This document shows, in pieces, positions 1-8,468 of a stretch of 64,000 nucleotides of DNA. The translations under genes and the position numbers were made by a program. Each line of letters begins with the position of its first letter. Position 1 is the first letter of the stretch. The notes under the pieces are model-generated. The model saw only the letters and a list, made by a program, of their open reading frames with translations, did no database searches and was not told the origin of the DNA. The DNA lies in contig DASPMY010000029.1 in assembly GCA_035626815.1 (NCBI GenBank), forward strand, positions 4,513 to 68,512, given 5' to 3'. Origin of the DNA: Croceibacterium_A sp035626815. GTDB lineage: Bacteria > Pseudomonadota > Alphaproteobacteria > Sphingomonadales > Sphingomonadaceae.

Positions 1-17
1 AAGCACCCCACTGCGCG

Positions 18-623
18 CTAGCGCCACTCGCGCGTCGGCATCTCGTCCGCCGGAACGAGCCGCGCGACCAGGCCAAGGAACAGGTCCGAGGCCGCGCCGC
101 CGGCTCCGCCGTGGGCGTGGCCGCCGCGGCGGAGGCGCCAGTCGGGTCCGCCGGTCTCGACCGCGATGCCGGTGCCGTCGAGCATCAGGCTGTCCTCCCC
201 TGCATAGCCGCCCGGCATGCCCGATAGCGCCGCCGCAGCCGGCTCGAGAAACGGCCGGGCCTCGGCGACGATGCGGGCGACTTCGCCCGGTTCGAGCGGC
301 CCCTCCCAGCGCCCGGTGACGAACCAGCGGTTGCAGTCGTGCTCGACCTGCAGGCGCAGCACTTCGAGCATCTCGCGCTCGCGCTGCGGTCCTTCGAACG
401 CGGTTTCGGCGTAAGCCCGCACCACCCAGCCGACGTGGGGATGGCGCAGGCTGGGCGAGGCGGCGAAGCTGATCTGGCGCGTGACGTAGACGCTCGCCAC
501 CGGCCGCACCGCGTCGAGCAGGCCCGGCACCGGCTGCCGCGGGCAGGCGTCGCTCGCCGCCGCCGGGGCGGACAGCAGCGCCGCGCCTCCGGCCAGCGCC
601 AGCGCCAGCGCGGCGCGGCGCAT
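18..623 (-). CDS. Exported hypothetical protein, 201 aa
   Basis: I do not recognise the family. The protein begins with an Arg-Arg start and an Ala/Leu-rich stretch ending in a signal-peptidase-like AAAS site near residue 24, so it is probably periplasmic. The mature part is mixed alpha/beta with two Cys, and no catalytic motif is evident. Its ATG overlaps the stop of the cyclophilin gene upstream (TGATG), which suggests translational coupling and a shared transcript. The longer open frame running to 2621 is an antisense shadow of mgtE and the cyclophilin gene. The start is well placed; the function is unknown. Confidence 0.75.
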   Translation of the reverse strand: MRRAALALALAGGAALLSAPAAASDACPRQPVPGLLDAVRPVASVYVTRQISFAASPSLRHPHVGWVVRAYAETAFEGPQREREMLEVLRLQVEHDCNRWFVTGRWEGPLEPGEVARIVAEARPFLEPAAAALSGMPGGYAGEDSLMLDGTGIAVETGGPDWRLRRGGHAHGGAGGAASDLFLGLVARLVPADEMPTREWR

Positions 624-1087
624 CAGGCGACGGTGGCCTTGACGATCTTGCCCGGCTCGCGCGGCGGCTCGCCCTTGGGCAGCGCGTCGACGTGCTCCAT
701 GCCGCTCTCGACCTGGCCCCACACGGTGTACTGCTTGTCGAGGAAGCGGGCGTCGTCGAAGCAGATGAAGAACTGGCTGTTGGCGCTGTCGGGCATCTGG
801 CTGCGCGCCATCGAGCAGGTCCCGCGCACGTGCGGCTCGGCGTTGAACTCGGCCTTGAGGTCGGGCTTGTCCGAGCCGCCCATGCCGGTGCCGGTCGGGT
901 CGCCGCCCTGGGCCATGAACCCGGGGATCACGCGGTGGAACACGACCCCGTCGTAGAACCCGTCGCGCGCCAGCTCGGAAATCCGCGCGACGTGGCCCGG
1001 CGCGAGGTCGGGCCGCAGCCGGATGACCACGTCGCCGCCCTCCCCGTTGCCGGTGTCGAGGGTCAGGGTGAGCTTGTCGTCGGCCAT
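623..1087 (-). CDS. ppiB: Peptidyl-prolyl cis-trans isomerase, cyclophilin type
   Basis: This 154-aa single-domain cyclophilin would catalyse cis-trans isomerisation of prolyl bonds during folding. Family signatures are clear: FHRVIPGFMAQGGDP near residues 50-64 (with the catalytic Arg in FHR), then NSQFFICF near 105-112 and the VWGQVESGM segment. There is no signal peptide, so it acts in the cytoplasm. It heads a two-gene unit with the exported hypothetical protein downstream, overlapping it by one base. Length and motif order are normal for bacterial PpiB-type enzymes. Confidence 0.93.
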   Translation of the reverse strand: MADDKLTLTLDTGNGEGGDVVIRLRPDLAPGHVARISELARDGFYDGVVFHRVIPGFMAQGGDPTGTGMGGSDKPDLKAEFNAEPHVRGTCSMARSQMPDSANSQFFICFDDARFLDKQYTVWGQVESGMEHVDALPKGEPPREPGKIVKATVA

Positions 1088-1178
1088 CGTCGCGTCTCCT
1101 GCGGGAAAGGGGCGGATATAGGCCCGTGGCGGGCGTTGTCAGCTTGCTTTTGCTCCCGAGGGGCATAGACCGCGCGGC

Positions 1179-2591
1179 ATGGCCGAGCATGACCTCTCCG
1201 AGCTGGACCAGGACGTGCTGCGCGAGGAGCGCGAGGAGCTCGACGAGGAGAACCGGCTCAAGCCGCAATTCGTCGATTCGGTCGTCGCCGCGCTCGAGGC
1301 CGGCGACGAGGGCCGCGCCTACGCGCTGGTCGAGCCGCTCCACCCGGCCGACATCGCCGACTTGTTCGAGCTGCTCGAGCGCGACGAGCGCCGCCGGCTC
1401 GCCGCGGCGATCACCGACCTGCTGACCCACGAGGTCATCGCCGAGCTCAACGACTACGTCCGCGAGGACATGCTCGAGGCGCTGCCCCCCGGGGCGGTGG
1501 CCGACATCGCCGAGCAGCTCGACACCGACGACGCGGTCCAGCTGATCGAGGACCTCGAGCCCGAGGACCAGCGGGCGATCCTCGCCGAGATGGAGCCCGA
1601 GGACCGCGCGGCGATCGAGAGCGCGCTGGCCTATCCCGAGGAGACCGCCGGCCGCCTGATGCAGCGCGAGCTGGTCGCGGTGCCCGAGCACCTCGGCGTC
1701 GGCGACCTGATCGACTACTTGCGCGACAACGAGGACCTGACCACCGAGTTCTGGGAAGTGTTCGTCGTCGACCCGCGCCACCGCCCGGTCGGCACCTGCC
1801 AGCTTAGCTGGATCCTGCGCACCCCACGCCACGTGCCGCTGGCCGACGTGATGAAGCGCGACCAGACGCTGATCCCGGTGACGATGGACCAGGAGGAAGT
1901 GGCGCTGCGGTTCCAGAAATACGCCCTGATCAGCGCCGCGGTGGTCGACGAGAACGGCCGCCTGGTCGGCCAGATCACCGTCGACGACGTGGTCCACATC
2001 ATCCAGGAGGAAGCCGGCGAGGACGTCATGCTGCTCAGCGGCGCCGGCGAAGGCGACATCAACGAGCCGATCCGCGAGGCTTACGGCGCGCGGGTCCGCT
2101 GGCTCGCGGCGAACCTGCTCACCGCCTCGGTCAGCGCGGCGATCATCTACTTCTTCGGCGGCGCGATCGAGGAGCTGGTGGTGCTCGCCGCGATGGCGCC
2201 GATCGTCGCCAGCATCGGCGGCAACGCCGGCACGCAGACGATGGCGGTGACCGTCCGCGCGATCGCCACCAACCAGCTGACCCGCTCCAACACCGGGCGG
2301 ATCATCTGGCGCGAGCTGCGCGTGGCGCTGCTCAACGGCGCGACGATCGCCGCGCTGATCGGCCTCGCCACCGCGCTGATCTTCACTCCCGCGCTCGGCG
2401 CGGTGATCGCGCTGGCGGTGGTCATCAACATCCTCACCGCCGGGCTCGCCGGGGTGGCGGTGCCGGTCATGTTCGAGCGGATGGACCAGGACCCGGCGGT
2501 GGCGTCGAGCGTGTTCGTGACGATGATCACCGATTCGATGGGCTTTTTCGCCTTCCTCGGCCTGGCGGTGGCGAGCGGGCTGGTCGGCTGA
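1179..2591 (+). CDS. mgtE: Magnesium transporter MgtE
   Basis: This 470-aa protein has the MgtE layout: an acidic N-terminal helical domain (about residues 30-135, rich in DIADLFELLE-like repeats), a CBS pair (about 140-265), and five hydrophobic segments from about residue 300 to the end. The GGNAGTQTMAVTVRAI motif lies in the pore domain. MgtE is a homodimeric inner-membrane Mg2+ channel whose cytosolic domains close the pore when Mg2+ is high. It is transcribed divergently from ppiB across about 90 bp. No separate Mg2+ riboswitch is visible upstream. Confidence 0.96.
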   Translation: MAEHDLSELDQDVLREEREELDEENRLKPQFVDSVVAALEAGDEGRAYALVEPLHPADIADLFELLERDERRRLAAAITDLLTHEVIAELNDYVREDMLEALPPGAVADIAEQLDTDDAVQLIEDLEPEDQRAILAEMEPEDRAAIESALAYPEETAGRLMQRELVAVPEHLGVGDLIDYLRDNEDLTTEFWEVFVVDPRHRPVGTCQLSWILRTPRHVPLADVMKRDQTLIPVTMDQEEVALRFQKYALISAAVVDENGRLVGQITVDDVVHIIQEEAGEDVMLLSGAGEGDINEPIREAYGARVRWLAANLLTASVSAAIIYFFGGAIEELVVLAAMAPIVASIGGNAGTQTMAVTVRAIATNQLTRSNTGRIIWRELRVALLNGATIAALIGLATALIFTPALGAVIALAVVINILTAGLAGVAVPVMFERMDQDPAVASSVFVTMITDSMGFFAFLGLAVASGLVG

Positions 2592-2790
2592 GGCCGGCGA
2601 CAAAAGCGACAAAAGCGACACCGTGTCTCCTCATAGTTCGGCACAATAGCTTTATATATCAACTCATTAAGCCGGACTCGGGTGGGCGACACATTACGCG
2701 GGCGAACGCCATATACACCGTTTTGGTTCGCATATTAAAGACCATGCGGTCAATTTGGCACGAAACGGACGTGTAGGAAACCCAAATCTC
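2592..2790 (+). repeat. Intergenic repeat, copy A (GCGACA iterons to GTGTAGGA end)
   Basis: The gap after mgtE opens with GCGACAAAA twice and then GCGACACC, contains a second GGGCGACAC block near 2685, and ends with GTGTAGGAAACCCAAAT at 2771. The same start and end blocks recur near 39260-39408 and 57093-57284, always on the same strand. The middle part (about 2630-2755) is much more AT-rich than the rest of the window and may also hold the promoter of the DUF1489 gene. No reading frame of note lies here. Confidence 0.6.
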
Positions 2791-2833
2791 GGCCCCGCCT
2801 TGCCCGCCGCCGCGGTGGACCTATCTTGGCCCG

Positions 2834-3226
2834 ATGCCGCTCAGCATGACCAAGATCGCCTACCGCTCGGGCAGCCTCGACAACTTGCGCCGCTGGGTCG
2901 AGGCCGGGCCCGAGGCGCTGATGACCACGCGCTATCTGCCCAGGCGGCACGCGGAGATGATCGGCGGCTCGCTGTACTGGATCATCGAGCACGCGATCGT
3001 CGCCCGCAGCGAGATCCTCGGCTTCGAGCAGCGCGAGGACCGCCGCTGGACCATCCGCCTCGCGCCCTCGCTGATCCTGGTCCACCCCAAGGCCAAGCGC
3101 GCCCACCAGGGCTGGCGCTACCTCGAGGAGAAGAACGCGCCGCCCGACCTCGCCGAAGGGGAAGTGGCGAGCGACGCGATGCCCGGGCGGCTGATCCGCA
3201 AGCTGTCGCAGCTCGGGCTGGCCTGA
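2834..3226 (+). CDS. DUF1489 family protein
   Basis: The 130-aa sequence matches the alphaproteobacterial DUF1489 pattern: a Met-x-K-x-A start, TTRYLPRRHAEMIGGSLYWI at about residues 30-50, and the conserved LILVHPKAKRAHQGWRYLE segment near 80-98. The family is cytosolic and has no assigned function that I know of. The gene stands alone between mgtE and a small hydrophilic protein. The ATG at 2834 follows the repeat region and gives a normal family length. Confidence 0.85.
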   Translation: MPLSMTKIAYRSGSLDNLRRWVEAGPEALMTTRYLPRRHAEMIGGSLYWIIEHAIVARSEILGFEQREDRRWTIRLAPSLILVHPKAKRAHQGWRYLEEKNAPPDLAEGEVASDAMPGRLIRKLSQLGLA

Positions 3227-3278
3227 GCGGCGGAACGGTCGCGCCCCGTCCCCCGTTGAGGGGGCGAGGAGAGTGACC

Positions 3279-3545
3279 ATGACCGAAAGCAAGCCGCACC
3301 CCGACAACGCGCTGATCGACGAGCTCCAGGAAGACGGCCCCGCGCCGAGCCAGGGCGGCAGCGCCGGCGGCAACGTGCAGCGCACCGTCGGCAGCCGCTC
3401 GGAGCTGCACAACACCACCGGCGAGCAGCTCGGCAGCGAGCGCGCGCGGGGCAGCGACAACCCGGCCGACACCGAGATGAAGGGCGAAAAGACGATCGAC
3501 CGGCTCGATCCGGCGAAGAACGGGCCCTCATCCAGCTCCGGCTAA
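3279..3545 (+). CDS. Small hydrophilic, probably disordered protein, 88 aa
   Basis: The family is not recognised. The sequence is almost entirely charged and small residues (Gly, Ser, Asp, Glu, Asn) with no hydrophobic core, no Cys and no Trp, so it is probably intrinsically disordered. I chose the ATG at 3279 over the in-frame GTG at 3273 because AGGAGAG lies about 6-12 bases upstream. A short CCCCC-loop-GGGGG inverted repeat sits just before it (3250-3264). Stress-related hydrophilin-like roles are possible, but nothing in the sequence proves one. Confidence 0.6.
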   Translation: MTESKPHPDNALIDELQEDGPAPSQGGSAGGNVQRTVGSRSELHNTTGEQLGSERARGSDNPADTEMKGEKTIDRLDPAKNGPSSSSG

Positions 3546-3642
3546 GCCACTGGCGTGGCCAGGCCTTCGTATCCTCGTCCCAATGGGAAAGGATAGCGCA
3601 GCTTACGCCCGCAGGGCGGTAGCGCCGCCTGGATGAGGGTGA

Positions 3643-4335
3643 TCAGGCGTTCTGCACCAGCCCCGCCACCTGGCGCAGCATCGCGGCATAGTCGTTGGGC
3701 TCGCGGGCGCCCTGGATCACGTACTTCCCGTCGACCACGAAGCTCGGCACCGAGTTGATGCCGGCCCGGCGCCCGCGCGCTTCCTCGGCGCGGACGGCGA
3801 TGGCCAGCGCCTCGTCGGCGAGCGCCGCGGCGGCCTTGGCCCGGTCGAACCCTTCGGCCGCGGCGATGGCGAGCAGCACCTCGCGGTCGGAGACGTTGCG
3901 GCGCTGCTGGAAGTGCGCCCTGAGCAGGGCGAGCTTGAGCCGGGTCTGCGCCTCCGGTCCCTGCTCGGCAAGCGCCCAGCGCAGCAGCTTGTGCGCTTCG
4001 AACGTGTTCCACATCATCGCCGGCGGCTCGTCGCCTTCGCCGGCCCATTCCATCGGGAAGCCGGCGCGGGCGGCGGTCGCCTGCATCTGCGCGCGCATCG
4101 CCGCCACTTCCTCGGGCGTGCGGCGGTAAGCCGCGGCGAGATGCTCGTCCTGGCGCCTGCCTTCGGGCGGCAGGTCGGGGTTGAGCTCGAACGGCATCCA
4201 GCGGAGCTCGACCTCCACGTCGCCGGCGAGCGCGTCGACCGCCTTGGCGAACTGGACGTAGCCGACCGCGCACCACGGGCACATCACGTCGGACCACACG
4301 TCGACCGCGATCCGGGGTTTCTTCGAGGGCATCAT
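3643..4335 (-). CDS. DsbA-family (FrnE-like) thiol oxidoreductase
   Basis: This 230-aa cytosolic protein has a thioredoxin fold with CPWC near residues 19-22, a helical insertion, and the cis-Pro loop SVPSFVVDGKY near 200. That pattern fits the FrnE/2-hydroxychromene-isomerase-like branch of the DsbA family; there is no signal peptide. Tandem ATGs at 4335 and 4332 follow a GGAG site and overlap the stop of the NUDIX gene; an in-frame ATG at 4353 is a less likely start. Substrate is unknown. It appears to be the last gene of a three-gene unit with nudC and a serine hydrolase. Confidence 0.85.
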   Translation of the reverse strand: MMPSKKPRIAVDVWSDVMCPWCAVGYVQFAKAVDALAGDVEVELRWMPFELNPDLPPEGRRQDEHLAAAYRRTPEEVAAMRAQMQATAARAGFPMEWAGEGDEPPAMMWNTFEAHKLLRWALAEQGPEAQTRLKLALLRAHFQQRRNVSDREVLLAIAAAEGFDRAKAAAALADEALAIAVRAEEARGRRAGINSVPSFVVDGKYVIQGAREPNDYAAMLRQVAGLVQNA

Positions 4336-5228
4336 CCGTTCTCCAGCCACCATTGCAGCAGGTGGTGCGCGATCGCCTGGCGCGTCGGCGCGACGAAGCT
4401 TGAGCTGTCGGGCCCGCTCGCCATCGCCTCGGCGACATCGGCGCGCGTGAACCAGCGCGCGTCCTCGATCTCGGTCTCGTCGATCCGCAGTTCAAGGCTG
4501 TCGGCGTAACCGATGCAGCCGATCATCAGCTGCGACGGGAACGGCCACGGCTGGCTGGCGACGTAGCGCACGTCGCGCACGCGCACGCCGGCTTCCTCGA
4601 GCACCTCGCGCGCGACCGCCTCCTCGACCGTCTCGCCCGGCTCGACGAACCCGGCGAGCGCCGAGTACGAGCGCGGCGGGAAGCGCGCCTGGCGGCCGAG
4701 GAGGAGCTTGCCCTCGCATTCGACGAGCATGATCGCCACCGGGTCGACGCGCGGGAAGTGCTGCGCCCCGCAGCCGCCGCTGTCTTCGGGACAGTCGCGC
4801 TGCCAGCCGGCCCGGGCGAGCCGCGTCGGCTGGCCGCACCGGGCGCAGAAGCGGTGCCGCGCATGCCAGTCGAGCACGCTGCGCGCGGCGCCGTAGAGCG
4901 CGAGGTCGCCATCGCCGAGCAAGCCGAGCAGGGTCCAGATCTGCCGCTGGGTGTAGGCCGGGTCGGCGTTGCCTTCGCCCGGCACCGCCGCGAACGCCGC
5001 GCGGGCATCGGGCAGCAGGCCGAGGAACACCAGCTCGGCATCGGCGTCGGCCGCGGCCAGCGGGCGCCAGGCCAGGCGCCGGTCCTCGCCGAGCTCGGGG
5101 ATCAGGCCGTCGAGCTCGAGCACCACGCCGCCTTCGCGCGCCCGGGCCAGCCGCGCGGGATCGGCGCGCAGGTGATCGGCGCGGTCGAGCGGCTGGCCGG
5201 AGAAGCGCACCGGGGCGAGCCCGGTCAC
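4332..5228 (-). CDS. nudC: NAD(+)/NADH diphosphatase, NUDIX family
   Basis: The protein (298 aa) carries an N-terminal NudC-like domain, a zinc ribbon (CARCG near residue 125 and a second CPEDSGGCG half about 20 residues on), and a NUDIX box GFVEPGETVEEAVAREVLEEAG followed by SQPWPFPSQLM, the NADH-pyrophosphatase signature. It should cleave NADH to NMNH and AMP and may remove NAD caps from RNA. A GTG at 5228 overlaps the upstream stop (GTGA) and gives the right N-terminus; the much longer open frame reaching 5852 is a shadow of the serine hydrolase. Confidence 0.92.
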   Translation of the reverse strand: MTGLAPVRFSGQPLDRADHLRADPARLARAREGGVVLELDGLIPELGEDRRLAWRPLAAADADAELVFLGLLPDARAAFAAVPGEGNADPAYTQRQIWTLLGLLGDGDLALYGAARSVLDWHARHRFCARCGQPTRLARAGWQRDCPEDSGGCGAQHFPRVDPVAIMLVECEGKLLLGRQARFPPRSYSALAGFVEPGETVEEAVAREVLEEAGVRVRDVRYVASQPWPFPSQLMIGCIGYADSLELRIDETEIEDARWFTRADVAEAMASGPDSSSFVAPTRQAIAHHLLQWWLENG

Positions 5229-6529
5229 GCCGGCGCCATCGCCGCGAGGTCGGCGCGCGCCGCCGCGGGGAACTCCTCGCTCAGCGGATAGGCGGTCACC
5301 GGCAGGTATTGCGTGTAGAGCCCGGCGCGCAGCCCGAGCGGCAGGTGGACGAAGCCGAAGGTCCCCGCCGCGCCGGCCCAGCCGTAGATCCCCGCGTCGG
5401 CGCCCTTGCCGACCCGGCCGCCGGCGCCGAAGCCCCAGCCGCCGTCGTACCCGCCGCCGGGCAGCAGCGTGTCGGGCAGCAGGTCCGAGGTGCCGAGCCG
5501 CACCGCCGCCTCGCTCATCACCCGGGTGCCGTCGAGCGCGCCGTAGCCCGCCAGCATCGCCAGGAAGCGGTCGTAGTCGCGCGGCGTGCTGGCGAGCCCC
5601 GCGCCGCCGAACGGGAAGGCCGGCTTGTCGAGGTAGATCGAGCTCGCGCCGAGGTCGATCGGCAGCACGCGGCCGTCGGCGACGAAATAGCTGGTGGTCA
5701 GCCGGTCGGCCTTGTCGCGCGGGACCTGGAAATGCGTGTCGCTCATCCCCAGCGGGTCGAACAGCCGCTCCTGCAGGAAGGCGTCGAACGGCTGGCCGGA
5801 GACGACCTCGATCACCCGGCCGATCACGTCGAGCCCCATCGAGTAGCTCCACCGGGTCCCCGGCTGGTAGACCAGCGGCAGCTCGGCGACGCGATCGGCG
5901 AACAGCTCGAGGCTCGGCGCCGGGACGCCGGCGAGCGACGGGATCAGCGCCTGCAGCCGGGTGAACTGGCCCGGCATCGCCCCGGCCGCGCGAAAGGCCG
6001 CGGCGATCGGGCCGGTCTGGATCACGCCGTAGCCGAGCCCGGCGGTGTGCGTCAGCAGCTGGCGGATCGTGATCGGGCGCGCGGCGGGCTCGAGGTTGTC
6101 GGCGGTGATCGGGCCGTCATAGACCTTCTGCACCTGCATCGCGGCGAACTGCGGGAGGATCTCGTGGAGCGGCTGGTCGAGCCCGAGCTTGCCCTCGTCG
6201 ATGAGCATCATCGCCGCCATGCCGGTGATCGGCTTGGTCATCGAATAGATGCGGTAGATGCTGCGCGCGTCGGAGGGCCGCGGGGCGGTGAAGCTGTCGG
6301 CGCCGACCGCGATCACCTCGGGCGCGGCGCCGCCGAAGCCGAATGCCGCGACCATGCCCGAGACCTTGCGTTCGTCGACGTAGCGGGCCATCAGCCGCCG
6401 CACGCTGGGCCACGTTTCGGCGGCCTGGGCCCACGCCGGCAGCGCCGCCGCGGCGCCCAACGCCGCCGCCCCGCCGAGCCACTGGCGGCGCGTCAGGCGC
6501 GCATTCGCTTCGAGCCATTCCATCGGCAC
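5225..6529 (-). CDS. Serine hydrolase, class C beta-lactamase/esterase family
   Basis: The 434-aa protein has a Tat-type signal (TRRQWLGG followed by an Ala-rich stretch to about residue 36) and the SxxK motif SMTK near residue 98. The second catalytic Tyr is in a YSM context rather than the YxN of true AmpC. Such proteins are usually esterases or D-aminopeptidase-like enzymes of the periplasm, so antibiotic hydrolysis should not be assumed. It is the first gene of the nudC/DsbA-like unit and overlaps nudC by four bases. Confidence 0.87.
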   Translation of the reverse strand: MPMEWLEANARLTRRQWLGGAAALGAAAALPAWAQAAETWPSVRRLMARYVDERKVSGMVAAFGFGGAAPEVIAVGADSFTAPRPSDARSIYRIYSMTKPITGMAAMMLIDEGKLGLDQPLHEILPQFAAMQVQKVYDGPITADNLEPAARPITIRQLLTHTAGLGYGVIQTGPIAAAFRAAGAMPGQFTRLQALIPSLAGVPAPSLELFADRVAELPLVYQPGTRWSYSMGLDVIGRVIEVVSGQPFDAFLQERLFDPLGMSDTHFQVPRDKADRLTTSYFVADGRVLPIDLGASSIYLDKPAFPFGGAGLASTPRDYDRFLAMLAGYGALDGTRVMSEAAVRLGTSDLLPDTLLPGGGYDGGWGFGAGGRVGKGADAGIYGWAGAAGTFGFVHLPLGLRAGLYTQYLPVTAYPLSEEFPAAARADLAAMAPA

Positions 6530-6623
6530 CTTCCTCCACCGCGCGGCGTGAACGCCAGCTTATCGCCTTCGCCGCGCCAGGGAACCACTTGCGTCGGCGA
6601 GGTGTGGTAGGCATATAAGACAC

Positions 6624-6845
6624 ATGCTCAACCTCGCCTCGATCCTCGTCGGCATCGTCGCCCTGCTGCTGGCGATCCCCTCGACCATCCCCTTGCTCGG
6701 CTGGGGCAACTGGCTGGTGCTGCCGATCGCCGTCGTCGGCATCGGCCTCGGCGCGCTGTCGCGCTCGAACGGCGGACGCAACTTCTGCCTGATCGTGTTC
6801 GTCATCGCGGTGGTGCGCCTCATGCTCGGCGGGGGAATCATCTAG
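6624..6845 (+). CDS. Small membrane protein, 73 aa
   Basis: The family is not recognised. The sequence is nearly all hydrophobic: an N-terminal segment (residues 3-25), a second (about 30-45), a short basic SRSNGGR turn, and a third segment to the C-terminal end. This predicts two or three membrane spans with almost no soluble part. It lies divergent from the serine hydrolase, and its last eight bases overlap the convergent mutY stop. Its codon use matches its neighbours, which supports a real gene. Confidence 0.65.
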   Translation: MLNLASILVGIVALLLAIPSTIPLLGWGNWLVLPIAVVGIGLGALSRSNGGRNFCLIVFVIAVVRLMLGGGII

Positions 6846-7863
6846 CGGTCGCCAGCCGGGCCGCCTTGACGAACAGCGTGGGCAGGCCGGCGGCGTCGAG
6901 CTCGGCCACCGGCCACCACTCGCCCCCTTCCAGCTCGCTGCCGCGCTCGCCGGCGTAGATCGCCACCCCGAGCTCGAGGTCGAAGTGGGTGAAGGTGTGG
7001 CGGACCACGCCCCCGGCGCGCCACGCTCCGGGGAGCGGCGCCTCGCCCGAGCCGTCGCGGCGCGCGTTCCAGCCGTCGTCGGGCAGCGCGCGCATCCCGC
7101 CGAGCAGGCCCCGGCCCGGCCGGCGGACCAGCCACACCCGGCCGTCGCGCTCGATCCAGAAGGCCGTGCCGATCCGCCGCGGCCGGACCTTCTTCGGCGC
7201 CTTGACCGGGAGCTCGTCCTGCCGCCCTTGCGCCCGCGCGGCGCACCGTTCGGCCACCGGGCACAGCAGGCACTTCGGAGCGCGCGGGGTGCAGATCGTC
7301 GCCCCGAGATCCATCAGCGCCTGCGCGAAGTCGCCCGCGCGCGCCTCCGGGGTGATCCGGTCGGCCGCCGCGCGGATTGCCGGGCGCGCGGCGGGCAGCG
7401 GCGCGGCGATCGCGCAGAGCCGCGCGACGACCCGCTCGACGTTGGCGTCGACCACCACCGCGCGCCGCCCGAAGGCGATCGCCGCCACCGCCGCGGCGAT
7501 GTAGGCGCCGACCCCGGGCAGCGCGCGCAGCTCGGCTTCGCTGTCGGGAAACTCGCCGCGCGCCGCGACCGCCCGCGCGCAGGCGACGAGGTTGCGGGCG
7601 CGCGAGTAGTAGCCGAGCCCGGCCCACTCGGCCATGACCGCCTCCTCGGGCGCCGCGGCGAGCGCTTCGACAGTCGGCCAGCGCGCGGTGAACCGGGCGA
7701 AATAGGGCGCCGCGTGCGCGGTGGTGGTCTGCTGCAGCATGACCTCCGACAGCCACACGCGGTAGGGCTCGGGCGGCGGCGCGCCCGGCGGCGAGCGCCA
7801 CGGCAGCACGCGCGCGTGGCCGTCGTACCAGGCCAACAACTCCCGCGAGACCCTACCCTCCAT
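6838..7863 (-). CDS. mutY: Adenine DNA glycosylase MutY
   Basis: At 341 aa this is a full-length MutY, which removes A mispaired with 8-oxoG. Visible features are EVMLQQTT near residue 37, the helix-hairpin-helix GVGAYIAAAVAAIAFG followed by the catalytic Asp in VVDANVERV, the iron-sulfur loop C-x6-C-x2-C-x5-C around residues 190-206, and a C-terminal NUDIX-like domain for 8-oxoG recognition (from about 230). It is divergent from dciA with only 14 bp between the two start codons. Confidence 0.96.
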   Translation of the reverse strand: MEGRVSRELLAWYDGHARVLPWRSPPGAPPPEPYRVWLSEVMLQQTTTAHAAPYFARFTARWPTVEALAAAPEEAVMAEWAGLGYYSRARNLVACARAVAARGEFPDSEAELRALPGVGAYIAAAVAAIAFGRRAVVVDANVERVVARLCAIAAPLPAARPAIRAAADRITPEARAGDFAQALMDLGATICTPRAPKCLLCPVAERCAARAQGRQDELPVKAPKKVRPRRIGTAFWIERDGRVWLVRRPGRGLLGGMRALPDDGWNARRDGSGEAPLPGAWRAGGVVRHTFTHFDLELGVAIYAGERGSELEGGEWWPVAELDAAGLPTLFVKAARLATAR

Positions 7864-7877
7864 CGCCGCGCTATGGC

Positions 7878-8468
7878 ATGGCCGGCGGCACGATGGAACG
7901 CGACGAGAAGCCCACGAAGACGGCCAGGCCCAAGGCCCCGACGGCCTCGAGCAGCAAAGCGGTAGGCCGAGACTATGCGCGCCCGCGCGGCGGCCCGGCC
8001 AAGCCGGTCGCCGAGCTGGTGCCGCAGATCGGCCGCGCCGCGTTCCGCCGCTTCGGCTTCGTCCAGTCGAGCGTCGTGACCCGCTGGCCGGAGATCGTCG
8101 GCGCGCGGCACGCGCAGGTGTGCATGCCCGAGGCGATCCGCTTCCCGCCGGGCGAGAAGAGCGACGGCATCCTCCAGCTGGTCGTGCTGCCGGCGCACGC
8201 CCCGCTGATCCAGCACGTGATCCCCGAGATCGTCGAGCGGGTGAACCGCTTCTTCGGCTACAAGGCGGTCGCGCGGGTCAAGCTGCGGCAAGGCCCGGTT
8301 AAGCCGGCGCGTGCTGAAAGCCCGCCGCAGGGAACGAATGCGCCGCCCGCGCTCAAGCCGATCCCGATGGAGCTCGGCGACAGCTTGCGCGACATCGGCG
8401 ATCCCGAGCTGCGCACGGTGCTCGAATCGCTGGCGCGCAGCCTCGGGGCGAAGGAGGGCATGGAATGA
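7878..8468 (+). CDS. DciA-like DUF721 protein
   Basis: The 196-aa protein has a basic, low-complexity N-terminus followed by a DUF721 core (about residues 35-130) with the pattern RFGF...WPEIVG. DUF721 includes DciA, the loader of the replicative helicase in bacteria lacking DnaC/DnaI, so that role is likely but inferred from family. The C-terminal 60 residues are Pro/Arg-rich and end in a short helix. Its stop overlaps the ATG of the following DsbA-like gene (ATGA). An alternative ATG lies at 7893. Confidence 0.82.
   Translation: MAGGTMERDEKPTKTARPKAPTASSSKAVGRDYARPRGGPAKPVAELVPQIGRAAFRRFGFVQSSVVTRWPEIVGARHAQVCMPEAIRFPPGEKSDGILQLVVLPAHAPLIQHVIPEIVERVNRFFGYKAVARVKLRQGPVKPARAESPPQGTNAPPALKPIPMELGDSLRDIGDPELRTVLESLARSLGAKEGME

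Noticed and set aside
18..2621. A continuous 867-codon minus-strand frame across mgtE
   Set aside because: It is antisense to mgtE and full of Arg, His, Asp and Gly in shadow-like composition; only its last 201 codons (start at 623) look like a real gene.
3546..3642. A possible small gene between the disordered protein and the DsbA-like gene
   Set aside because: The 97-bp gap has only small hairpins such as GGCGGTAGCGCC; the frame through it runs antisense to the neighbour and lacks a start.
5225..6529. A true AmpC-type antibiotic resistance gene
   Set aside because: Only SxxK is clear; the YxN motif is YSM and the context is housekeeping, so a general serine hydrolase is the safer call.
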